Shown piece by piece: positions 35,498-43,882 of a DNA stretch of 64,000 bases. Numbering within the stretch: the stretch's first letter is position 1; each line of letters begins with the position of its first letter. Source of the DNA: Poecilobothrus nobilitatus. Lineage: Eukaryota; Arthropoda; Insecta; Diptera; Dolichopodidae. The notes below the pieces were generated by a model, which saw only the letters and a list, made by a program, of their open reading frames with translations, had not been told where the DNA came from and ran no database searches. The translations under genes were made by a program, and so were the position numbers. The DNA is taken from positions 32,981 through 96,980 of the forward strand of contig CAMUPU010000004.1 in NCBI GenBank assembly GCA_947095535.1, given 5' to 3'.

Positions 35498-35532
35498 TTC
35501 CACATTTTATGTTTTAGCAGAAGTTAACAAAG

Positions 35533-36296
35533 ATGGATAGTCAAGATGACTTCTATGTAACATTGTTTAGTAATGATAATTTAACACTGTTTCCAGACAA
35601 CACTTTAGCTTCATTCGAAAATAAATTACCTATTCACTTTGATTTAAGAAATGGAAATTGGAAAGTTGGTCTTTCAGAAATATATCTGAACGATTTCCTA
35701 CAAACAGAAGAATTTAACAAAGAGAAATGTGCAATATTGGGCAGTATAATGTTTATGTAAGAAACATTGAAAAACCTCTTGAAAAAATTAAAGTAACCAA
35801 ATCTATGGGCTACACATATTATTCATTTGACGATTCGGAATTAGATTTGGATGATTGGAAGTTTAATTTTTTGCCAATTCTTATTAAAAATATAACTCCT
35901 AATCCCGGGTTTACTCGAAATCAAGTTTTCAAAGAATTTTTTAGTGAAGTTTTGACATATATCTCTACTCCTAAAAATTATGATGATGTAATATTTAAAA
36001 AAGTTTCAGAATCTAACCGAGGGGATTTAATTCTAATATCGCAGACTTTTGATGAATATTGTTTCTATATAAAAGTTAATCAAAGTAAAAACATTACTAA
36101 CTGAATTATTTCAACAGAAGAAAAATATAATAAAATTTCAAAACAAAATTACCTGAACAAATTAGTTGTTTCTAATAATAAACATGAATTGAATGGAATG
36201 GTGATGATTTATTCAGATATCATTCAATCATCTGTTTTTGGGAGTAGCAAAGTGCGGATGTTGAGAGCTATCAACATAGAAAATTGTAGAATATAA
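35533..36296 (+). pseudogene. Penton-like minor capsid protein, copy B
   Basis: Single-jelly-roll minor capsid protein expected at the vertices of the Maverick virion. The start 'MDSQDDFYVTLFSNDNLTLF' followed by 'PDNTLASFENKLP', 'NGNWKVGLSEIYL' is the characteristic N-terminus. A frameshift lies near 35740, the middle part is open to a TGA at 36102, and the same frame continues with 'MVMIYSDIIQSSVFGSSKVR' to 36296. So two lesions in about 254 codons. It is followed by the major capsid gene. Its first bases are repeated in copy C at 56111. Confidence 0.8.
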
Positions 36297-36403
36297 AAAG
36301 ACAAAGAGCTATAAAAAAGACGAGTAGTTTTTAAAAAAACACATTTGAAGTCGAAAAAGCGACGAAGAAAGCTAAGTTAAATCTCCGATATATTCAATTA
36401 AAA

Positions 36404-37611
36404 ATGGAATGTATGAAATCTGAACTTGATCTTTTTGCATCATTACCCGTACAAACAAGTAACCGGAACTGAAGCAAGGGCAGCTCCACAGCTCAGTGTT
36501 GTAAATAATTTATTACACTCTTTAATTAAACAATGTAATGTAACTCTAAACCGAAAAAACATCACTCCTTCAGATTCCTTATAATATAAAGCATACATAG
36601 TTATATAATTATGTTATACATAAGTTATACATAATTAATTATATACATAAGCATACATAATTATATAAAGCATACATAACTACTTTACTAAATTATGGTG
36701 CAGATTCCAGTCAAACACATCTGGAAGCATCTGGTTGGGAATTGTATAAGTCAAATGTCAATAATTTCAACAATTTTGGTTCTAAATCAAGACAAAAATC
36801 ATGCAACAATTCTGCAATAGTAGAATTAATGAGAAAATTACATGTAGATTTCTTCAATACTTCCAAATTACTTTTAAATAATGTTGACATTCGCATTTCT
36901 TTAGCATTAGAGAAACAAGATTTTTATATTTTCTTTAACGATAACGATGAAAGTTATTTAAAAATTATCGAAGCTACATTATACATAAAACATTTAACAA
37001 TTAATCCTAGCATGTTGATAGTACACAATACTGTACTGGAAAAGGCTAACGCGAAATATTTTTATACGAGAAGTGAAATCAAAACAATTCCAGCTAAGAC
37101 TTCCAACATATCATTGGATAATATATTTATAGGATAATATATTTAAATACCAAAAGCTCTTGTATTTTGTATGGTTAATAATGAAAATTTTAATGATAAA
37201 AGTTCGACAAATCCATATCATTTCGATCATCAAAATCTCACACAATTTCAATTATATGTGAATGGAGTGCCTAAACCAAACTCTGCAATTGAAAGTAGTT
37301 TTACATCGAATAATCTTTGTAATTCTCGTTCATATTTAACATTATTAAGTGGAACTGGCATACATCACTCTGATAGAGGGCATCAAATTTCAAAAGAACT
37401 TTTTTCAAAAGGTTATACAATACTAGCTTTTGATTTATCACCAGACGGCTCGGGAACTGATACATGTCAGAGTTTATTAAACCAGGGAGTAGTAAAGATT
37501 GAAGCAAGACTCAGCTCTCCATTAACTTCAACATTAACTTGTATTGTATTTACAGAATTTGATGCCAATATCGAAATTGATAAAAATCGTAACGTATACG
37601 TAAACATATAA
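36404..37611 (+). pseudogene. Maverick major capsid protein, copy B
   Basis: Double-jelly-roll capsid protein. The start 'MECMKSELDLFASLPVQTS' is followed by a stop and loss of about 100 codons relative to copy A, then 'LSVVNNLLHSLIKQCNV'. At 36580-36685 an AT-rich palindromic expansion (repeated 'agcatacataattatataa') replaces a few codons. The sequence is open again at 36742-37137 and 37171-37611, with 'SYLTLLSGTGIHHSDRGHQI', 'FDLSPDGSGTDTCQSLLNQG' and the C-terminal 'EFDANIEIDKNRNVYVNI'. The last 146 codons are intact. The N-terminal half is wrecked. Confidence 0.86.
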
Positions 37612-37622
37612 AAGGAAGTTTA

Positions 37623-38009
37623 ATGGACTATTTCTATTCATTTGAAAATGGCATGTGCTCTAGTAGATTTATTGTTCTGTACGGACGATAACAATACAAT
37701 ATTTGTAAAAAATATTGCTGTGGCTGGCATAAAAGAAAAATGTAAAACTATTGTAAAAGAATTAAAGTATAAATTTCGTGTCAGAGATTTAAAAAGAACA
37801 GACATTGAGAATTACTCTTTTGGACATATAACGAAAAAATAACTAATAACTTAATAAATTTGCTTGAAAAATTCGATATAGTCTTAACAAATGGAAAACT
37901 TAAAGCAGAATTTTTAACAAGATTTATAAGAGGAAATACTCGACTAATTGATATTTCCCGCTTGCAAGAAAATGAATACTCTGCAGATTTCAAAGGTGCT
38001 GAAATGTAA
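37623..38009 (+). pseudogene. Exonuclease-like Maverick protein remnant
   Basis: From ATG 37623 the codons, with two frame changes, give 'NTIFVKNIAVAGI' and, after a stop near 37840, 'FDIVLTNGKLKAEFLTRFIR' with 'NTRLIDISRLQENE'. The last two blocks resemble in layout the 'VVYVKGYQKKEFLDKF' plus 'VEVINLD' part of the gene at 39060-39567. I infer a second, diverged member of that family lying between capsid and protease. Strongly decayed, so confidence is low. Confidence 0.4.
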
Positions 38010-38391
38010 TAACTTAACACATAAAGTATTTAGAGGCGTGGTAAATACTGGTACTTCTAATGAAAAGGGAACACATTGGTTAGCAATATTTGTTCCAGTT
38101 CCAGGGTGTTCAGAATATTTTAATTCATTTGGAAATCCGCTATTTCACAGTGATATTATAAAATTTCTACAAAATCAATCGACATGTTTTGTTTTCAACA
38201 ATAAGCGTTTGCAAAGTAATTTAACATCTGTGTGCGGACATTATTGTTGTGTATATCTATGGATGCGAAGTTCCCGTAAAAGCTTAAAATATTTTCTTAA
38301 TTTATTCGACACATCATCCCCACTTAAAAACGATAAAAAAATGCAAAGAATATTTCGAAAAATTTTAAAAAATGTGGTAGAAAAACTATAA
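37972..38391 (+). CDS. Adenain-like cysteine protease, copy B
   Basis: Open over about 139 codons from 'MNTLQISKVLKCNNLTHKVF' to the stop at 38391. It shows 'GTHWLAIFVPVPGCSEYFNS' with the catalytic His, and 'SVCGHYCCVYLWMR' with the catalytic Cys. Between them copy A has 'YFDSYG' where this copy has 'YFNSFG', so the acidic member of the triad may be replaced by Asn. Family members cut capsid precursors. The protein is nearly the usual length (about 150-200 residues), although 'DRIPKV...' present in copy A is deleted after 'GVV'. It lies 46 bases upstream of the next gene. Confidence 0.78.
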   Translation: MNTLQISKVLKCNNLTHKVFRGVVNTGTSNEKGTHWLAIFVPVPGCSEYFNSFGNPLFHSDIIKFLQNQSTCFVFNNKRLQSNLTSVCGHYCCVYLWMRSSRKSLKYFLNLFDTSSPLKNDKKMQRIFRKILKNVVEKL

Positions 38392-38437
38392 ATACAAAAT
38401 TCTAAAATAGAATTAATCAGTTAAACCAAAACAAAAA

Positions 38438-39013
38438 ATGGAGCATCCAACAATGTCAGAAGTATTTGAAACAGAAAAAGGCGAGCCAGCGCAGAACCTT
38501 TTATTAAGCTATATTTATTTTTTGGATAAAAAGCAAACAATAAAAATTCAAATTGGATTTAATATTGAGAATTTTGCTGCATCAATAATTTTCCAACGGC
38601 AAAACAAAGTCATAAGCGATATGAATTATTTGGAGTGGTATACATTTTATCACGATTTTAAAAACAATCAACAACAATTAAATTCAAAGGGATTTTTGCT
38701 AACATTTAATCATGCAGAGCGCACTAAAAAACTTACATTGCAGTTAGATGAGTATACTCGTTTTTGTCTTATGCTAGACTTTATACAAGCAGTGATATCA
38801 TATAACAATGGAGCTGAACTACGAGAATATATATTCAAATATTTTGAGAGATGTATTGAAAAGAATAAACTAAGATTGGAACAAGAAGATTTCTACATTC
38901 CAATGAATTTACACATAGCTCAGTGTAACTATTCCAGACTATTTTATGAAATACCTATGTTTTTGTCAGAAAAATTATCTTGGTCAACAATAAATAAAAC
39001 AAATATTTTTTAA
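38438..39013 (+). CDS. Uncharacterised Maverick gene downstream of protease, copy B (intact)
   Basis: An uninterrupted 191-codon frame starting at ATG 38438 (aaaaATGG). It begins 'MEHPTMSEVFETEKGEPAQN', has a mixed alpha/beta composition without membrane segment, a central 'NYLEWYTFYHDFKNN' and a C-terminal block 'HIAQCNYSRLFYEIPMFL'. Copy A (20105-20654) keeps the same order and the same C-terminal block, though overall divergence is high. Position after the protease suggests a late, virion-related role, which is inference. I do not recognise the domain. One of the few intact genes in the window. Confidence 0.7.
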   Translation: MEHPTMSEVFETEKGEPAQNLLLSYIYFLDKKQTIKIQIGFNIENFAASIIFQRQNKVISDMNYLEWYTFYHDFKNNQQQLNSKGFLLTFNHAERTKKLTLQLDEYTRFCLMLDFIQAVISYNNGAELREYIFKYFERCIEKNKLRLEQEDFYIPMNLHIAQCNYSRLFYEIPMFLSEKLSWSTINKTNIF

Positions 39014-39059
39014 AACCAATTATTTTCTTTTATTAAATACATATATAAATTCATACAAT

Positions 39060-39567
39060 TTTTTACAGCACATCTTTTTTAATTTTCAGTAATGTTATGG
39101 TGAGGGCAAATGGTTGTGAAATTTCTTAGCTTCTGAAGAGATGGAATGTCATTATCTAAATTGATAACTTCTACTGAATTGCAAACAAATTTATCTAAAA
39201 ATTCCTTTTTCTGGTACCCCTTCACATAAACGACATCGAATGAATTTAAATGTTCATTTAATGTATTTTTAATTGCTGAATATTCTATAAATCCATCATC
39301 CCAGTAAAGACCATTTATTTGTCTTTTAATGAATTCATTTTGCTGTTTAACATCACTATTTAAGTCTTCGAACTAGTAAGGTGCTTTAAACAGAAATAGA
39401 AATGGTATCAGTGATCCTTCAGCTATTAAAGCATATTCCTTCAAGAAATATTGCTTATTATTTCCAATAATAAACTGTAGATCAGCTACTGCTTTCCTGC
39501 TGCTCATTTTGTTTTTTACTACATTAAAATAAGCCAACAGTCTTTTATTTATATCTGATTTCACCAA
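39060..39567 (-). pseudogene. Exonuclease-like Maverick protein, copy B
   Basis: The N-terminal part (39567-39373) reads 'KAVADLQFIIGNNKQYFLKE', then 'GSLIPFLFLFKAPY' and a TAG. In the same frame it continues 'INGLYWDDGFIEYSAIKN', 'FDVVYVKGYQKKEFLDKFV', 'VINLDNDIPSLQKL', and a Cys/His end 'CPHHNI...RCAVKN'. The 'DLQ...KEFA', 'GLxWxDG' and 'C..H...CAVKN' marks are those of an RNase H/exonuclease-like family I associate with Mavericks. Copy C is at 53990-54501. One stop plus probable loss of the first Met region. Confidence 0.65.
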
Positions 39568-39719
39568 TCATGGTGGGGCAGTTCCGCATTGTATACAATG
39601 CGAAATTTTTTTAAATAAAAGAAAACTAAATATTATACATAAAGGGTTGTCTGATGTACAGTCAATTAAAAAACCATGAGTATAGTAACTATGGCCTGCA
39701 GGTTATTTTCGGCAATAAT

Positions 39720-40358
39720 AATAATCAATATTTAACTGAAAGAATTAACTTTTGCAGGTGCAGATTCATTAATACCAATATTGCACGTTTTGAAATTGCC
39801 GTATTCTTAGGAAAATTTATCGGATGTCAATAAAAAATCCTTAACAGAAATAAAATTCAAGGTAATTTGAACATAATATATTATGTATGTTAAATTATTT
39901 AACTTGATAAATATTCTGTAAATATATTGCAAATACAAATATAGTCTTAATATTTTAATACACACCTGCAAACATTTTAGAAAGTTGTTTTTAATGCAAC
40001 ATGAATTTAGTTGTAAAAATAAATAAAACTGAAATTTTTAAAAATAAATAAAAGAACAATTTTTGAATTTTTTATGTTTCATTTATTTTTCATTTTTTAA
40101 TTTTAGTATAAGACCAAAGAACGAACCTGTAAAAAGAAAGAAACCTGAAATGTAAAAAGAATTAAACCTGAAATTTTTAAAAATAAATATAAAAAGAATA
40201 TTTGGATTTTTTATGTTTTATTTATTTTTAATTTTTTAATTTTGGTATAAGACCAAAGAGTGAACCTGTAAAAAGAAAGAAACCTGAAATTTTTAAAAAT
40301 AAAATAAAAGAAAAACAACTAAATTTTTATAATTCTCTATATTGATTTTTGTGCTTTT
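39720..40358. repeat. Degenerate tandem repeats 3' of the small spliced gene
   Basis: Between 40060 and 40340 a unit of about 120-130 bases recurs ('tttttatgttt(c/t)atttattttt', 'ataagaccaaagagtgaacc', 'gtaaaaagaaagaaacctga'). The phrase 'ttagatcaaagagtgcca' inside the last codons of the small gene at 40370-40390 resembles the unit, so the array may have grown from the gene's 3' end. 39720-40060 shows no gene. Confidence 0.55.
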
Positions 40359-40767
40359 CTAAATTTCTGGAATTAGATCAAAGAGTGCCATATTCCATTT
40401 GACGGTATCTCTCCCTGTAAATTTAAATTTAAATTTTTTGGAATTGAGCTCTTGCAGCGCCGCCGTTGTTACTTTCTTCGAAAAACGTTCTGGCAAAAAG
40501 AACGTTATACATTTTTTAGTTGATGGGTCCTCCACCTTTTCTAAAAGAACTCTTTGGCCCCTTTTGGTTTTTAAAAACCACCAATTTAACACTTCATAAT
40601 GCACTCCCACAGTAAGTGCGTCGATTGCCTGGCACACTTCTTGTTCCCCTTTTCCTGCGGCAATTAAATTGTTTAAAAAAGACTAAAAAAAAAAATCATA
40701 TAAAATTTATATTTTTATTAAAAATAGTTTATATATTAAATTTTAATTAATAAGTTTTACTTACCAT
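40359..40767 (-). CDS. Small spliced Maverick companion gene (FLPERF-type)
   Basis: The main exon 40682-40359 is open for 107 codons ('SFLNNLIAAGKGEQEVCQ', 'RVLLEKVEDPSTKKCITFF', 'LPERFSKKV') to the stop. Upstream an ATG at 40767-40765 is followed directly by GTAAGT, and the exon is preceded by a T-run and TAG, giving an 82-base intron (40764-40683) after codon 1 in phase 0. A TATATAAG box lies about 60 bases upstream. The protein is about 108 residues, beta-rich, and resembles the open frame at 16683-16931. Function unknown. Its intact state and gene-like signals suggest it was expressed recently. Confidence 0.68.
40683..40764 (-). other. Predicted 82-base intron after the start codon
   Basis: Donor ATG|GTAAGT at 40764-40759 and acceptor TTTTTTTTTTTAG|TC ending at 40683. 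The interior is AT-rich. Joining gives one open frame. Confidence 0.62.
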
Positions 40768-40824
40768 AGTTAATATATTACCAATTATTGAAAGAAGTAT
40801 GAAGAAATTATAAATTTATAACCT

Positions 40825-40832
40825 CTTATATA
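40825..40832 (-). promoter_or_regulatory. TATA box of the small spliced gene
   Basis: TATATAAG on the minus strand, 58 bases before the ATG, in a region otherwise poor in such perfect matches to the insect core promoter. Position fits a short 5' leader. Confidence 0.45.
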
Positions 40833-41232
40833 TGATTTAAGCAATGATATTAATTTTTCCCACCTGAATTTAAAGATAAAATTATAATACTGAATTAAAA
40901 TTAAATTTTAATCATTAACAACATCAGAAATATTCGTAACTAAGTTTTTTTTTTTTTATTTGCAACTTTGTAAAAATATAAATAAATCTTTTAAAATAAT
41001 TTTTTTTTTTATCAACTTTGTAAGAATATAAATAAATCTCTTCAGATGGAAAAAATCAATTTCATATGTATGAAAAAATAATTGCAAAATGAAAAACAAT
41101 ACAAGTTTTGCTTCGATTTCTGTAAATACTAATTAAAGGATGCTAAATAAAAAAAAAATAAATAAAAAAAAAATTGGTTTTTCTTTTTATATAAAATATT
41201 TAATTACAACTCTTTAACATATTTTACATTAT

Positions 41233-41735
41233 TTAATAGCTTCTTACTCTTTTATATCCAAAAGGTTGAGAAGAGAAATCATCAAAGAACTTACGTTTTT
41301 TTGATTTCGCCTGATATTTTTTGATTTCGGAGACCGTAACTACCTCATGTTTTTGAGTGCGTCGGATATTGTAAGAAAGTATATTGATATTGGTGTCATT
41401 TGAGTTGAGTACAGCATCTTTCATTGAATTGAAATTAACCTTTTGAGAAGCTGAGTATAGTTAAAATTAATTCCTTTGACTTTGCAGGTTATCTTTTCTT
41501 TTCCATCTTTAGTACTATATACTTTGTAAGCATAATTTTTTGGTCCACCACTTACAAATTCTGTGATGTAACTGTTGACTCCATAGCATTCTAGCTCATC
41601 CGTCATATCACCAATAAAGTTCCCTATTTCTGGTTGATATTGTCCTTCTTTACTTATATATATTACCAAATCACCAATAAAGTTCCCTATTTCTGGTTCA
41701 TATTGTCCTTCTTGACTTATATAAGTTAAAATTTT
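41233..41735 (-). pseudogene. Protein-primed type B DNA polymerase, C-terminal fragment (type 1)
   Basis: The last ~150 codons of a Maverick DNA polymerase. 'PEIGNFIGDMTDELECYGVN' and 'ITEFVSGGPKNYAYKVYS' with 'ITCKVKGINFNYTQLL' (41669-41421) are the thumb/C-terminal motifs. After a one-base shift the tail runs 41424-41233 and ends 'FSSQPFGYKRVRSY'. The catalytic palm and exonuclease are absent, cut off at the errantivirus side. A ~63-base block (atcaccaataaagttcccta...) is duplicated at 41608-41670 and 41671-41730. Its type differs from the polymerase at 57590-59950. Confidence 0.75.
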
Positions 41736-42102
41736 TTATTCCAAGTAACCAAAAAAAATAGTATAATTATTAATTTTAGTTATAAAAACTTAAAATGAAA
41801 TTAGAAGACAAATTTTAGGTTTATTTTTAAAATACGACTTTATTGTATCAAGTTAAAATGATAATTGATTTATCAAAAAATGAATTTTACATTAATTGAA
41901 TTGTTTTACCTGCATTCTGCTGACTCGACATATATTGATTCCGCGTGACTTATGTTGGGAAATTATGTTGAACTAATTTCACAGGTTAATTTGATGATTC
42001 GACAGGTTAATATTTTAATAAAAAATTGATTGAAAATAAAAATTTATGAAATTGTAATATGATATGTTGAAATTTGGATTTATAATTTTAACTGTTGCTA
42101 AC
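41736..42102 (-). repeat. Probable 3' LTR region of errantivirus 2
   Basis: Begins on the minus strand right after the polypurine tract with 'agttagcaac', the AGTTA start usual for errantivirus LTRs. An AATAAA lies near 41850. The outer end could not be defined because no matching 5' LTR was recognised at the other side. Confidence 0.45.
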
Positions 42103-42113
42103 TCCTCCCCCTT
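42103..42113 (-). promoter_or_regulatory. Polypurine tract of provirus 2
   Basis: Minus strand aagggggagga, followed directly by gttagc, between env stop and the putative LTR start. Confidence 0.7.
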
Positions 42114-42141
42114 TAAATATCGATGTCCTCATTCGATCAAT

Positions 42142-43740
42142 TTAGAGATTAGGGTTGTATAAGTTTCGTCTTGGAGCTGCTTTTATCTTGATTGGTGCTG
42201 AATTCATCAGGGATATCTGAAATTTTCTATTTTGGTGATCTGCAGGATCCTGTGGTGTGTCTTTTATTGATTGATTATTACAAGTGGTAACTTCTTCTGG
42301 TATAGCCTGATCGGACTGTATGTTGTTTATGATTACTTTGCTCCGTTTTTTCCTATATCGTGTCCAAATTAATGCAAATAAACCCAATATTGATGCTATC
42401 GCCGGTATGACACAAGAAGTACTTAATACATGATTTATTAGACTCCATTCTTTCAGTAATTCAATTTTATTTTCGTTATTAATATGAAGATCCTTGAAGA
42501 GTTCTAGAGAAAGATGTGGTTGAAATTCTTTTTTTATGAGTTCTGGTTGTAAAATAGCAGGCAGTATTCTGGCGCTTATGGTTTCTTTCGATGTATAGAC
42601 CATGTCTCTAATTATTACTGTTGAATTTTGGAACTTAATTAGATATGTTCCGATAATCGTTTTTTGTTTATCATCAATTGTTACCGTACCATTGAATTGA
42701 TTCAATAATATAATACCTTCGGCAATTTTTTCTATTGTGGAGATATGGTGAGCGTTGGTAACATTGCATGTGGGTGATCTTCCTTCCAATATGTTCGGAA
42801 TGCAGGTAGAATTTGAAATATCAACAATTTGATCTCTATTACATATTATTAGTGAATTTATTTGTTTACAATCTTTTTTAATTCCATACATTTTTTTATT
42901 ATTAAATAATATTTCCTTATAATCAAGCTTAATAATAGTGTTATTAAATTTTATAGGTTTAACTACAATTTTTTTAAATACATCAGTTTCTGATATTGGG
43001 ATCTCGATGACGTAGAGCAAGCAAGTACCATTTGTTATTACTTTTACATTGGAAAGATTTAACGCTTCTTCAGCGTCTGAATACGGAAAATTTTCTTTAT
43101 CGAAAATTGACGTTATTGTTTCAATTTCTGATTTTGAGAGCAATAGTGAGTTAATAATTCCTACTTTAGCCCAATGTACGGCATATTTTAAATTAACTAT
43201 TTCTTCTTTTATAAATTTTAACTTATATTGTAATTTTTGAATATTTTGATTGTCGAATTCATGACCTAACCTAATGTTTTCTAAAATCTGATTGGTAATT
43301 CTACTTATATTATTAATCCTATCACTAAATGACTTATTTATTATAATTTGTTTATTGTTATTTTCTAGGAGATTGTTCATTTTCTTTTTTATCATAACAA
43401 AATCTGCGTGGTCTGGACTTCCAGCTATCCATTTCCACATGGTGCCTATAGAGTTAAAGGACCTTGGTTCCCGTCTAATTTTAAATTCGTCCATCAGGTC
43501 TTGAACTTGCAGAGCTTCGTATTTCAGATACTCATACAGGTGATTCTTTTTTATTCCGTCTTCCTCTAATACGTCGTTGATTTCCCTTAATAAATTCTTT
43601 AGATCTTCAAAGTCAAATGTATGGATGAGTCTAAAGCTTCCTTCTTGCACCTTTGCTTCTTCCAGAATAATAGATACTGCATGTGATCCTGTGTAGTCTA
43701 ATATCTGGACGAATGATAGACACTCGTATAATAGGCACCT
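42142..43740 (-). CDS. env: Provirus 2 envelope-like glycoprotein (intact)
   Basis: Errantivirus envelope-like protein, class I type, that could place virions on membranes. The continuous frame begins at 43851, but residues before 'CLLYECLSFVQ' are pyrimidine-tract coding and follow an apparent intron (acceptor at 43739-43740), so the start codon probably comes from a 5' exon. Visible features: a basic cleavage-type site 'RREPRS' at about residue 130 of the long frame, the adjoining 'TMWKWIAGSPDHADF' block, several N-glycosylation sites (NGT, NST, NVT), and a membrane anchor 'IPAIASILGLFALIW' followed by 'RYRKKR' and a ~65-residue tail. No stop or frameshift. Confidence 0.85.
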   Translation of the reverse strand, partial: RCLLYECLSFVQILDYTGSHAVSIILEEAKVQEGSFRLIHTFDFEDLKNLLREINDVLEEDGIKKNHLYEYLKYEALQVQDLMDEFKIRREPRSFNSIGTMWKWIAGSPDHADFVMIKKKMNNLLENNNKQIIINKSFSDRINNISRITNQILENIRLGHEFDNQNIQKLQYKLKFIKEEIVNLKYAVHWAKVGIINSLLLSKSEIETITSIFDKENFPYSDAEEALNLSNVKVITNGTCLLYVIEIPISETDVFKKIVVKPIKFNNTIIKLDYKEILFNNKKMYGIKKDCKQINSLIICNRDQIVDISNSTCIPNILEGRSPTCNVTNAHHISTIEKIAEGIILLNQFNGTVTIDDKQKTIIGTYLIKFQNSTVIIRDMVYTSKETISARILPAILQPELIKKEFQPHLSLELFKDLHINNENKIELLKEWSLINHVLSTSCVIPAIASILGLFALIWTRYRKKRSKVIINNIQSDQAIPEEVTTCNNQSIKDTPQDPADHQNRKFQISLMNSAPIKIKAAPRRNLYNPNL

Positions 43741-43770
43741 AAAATGATATAAAGGGTAATAATATGGTAA
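43739..43770 (-). promoter_or_regulatory. env splice acceptor of provirus 2
   Basis: The minus strand shows a pyrimidine-rich run ending ccctttatatcattttag, with AG at 43740-43739. It lies at the junction between non-conserved hydrophobic codons and the first env-like codons, as expected for the subgenomic env mRNA of gypsy-type errantiviruses. Confidence 0.6.
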
Positions 43771-43882
43771 GAAAACGAACAGATAAACAAAAATTTGGAG
43801 AAAACAAGAATAATAATTTACTTTAAGAGTTAAGTGAGATAAAAACAACATTTTATAAGGTTTGTATGAAGAATGAGTATCA

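Larger units (their letters stand above)
33456..41735. mobile_element. Maverick/Polinton fragment B
   Basis: The richest Maverick piece: integrase (-), basic virion protein, acidic virion protein, penton-like minor capsid, major capsid, an exonuclease-like remnant, protease and a 191-codon companion gene (all +), then an exonuclease-like gene, a small spliced gene and a DNA polymerase C-terminus (all -). This matches the usual Maverick content of about 15-20 kb, shortened here by loss of the packaging ATPase and most of the polymerase. No terminal inverted repeats could be identified. It is bounded by LINE sequence on the left and errantivirus 2 on the right. Confidence 0.88.
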
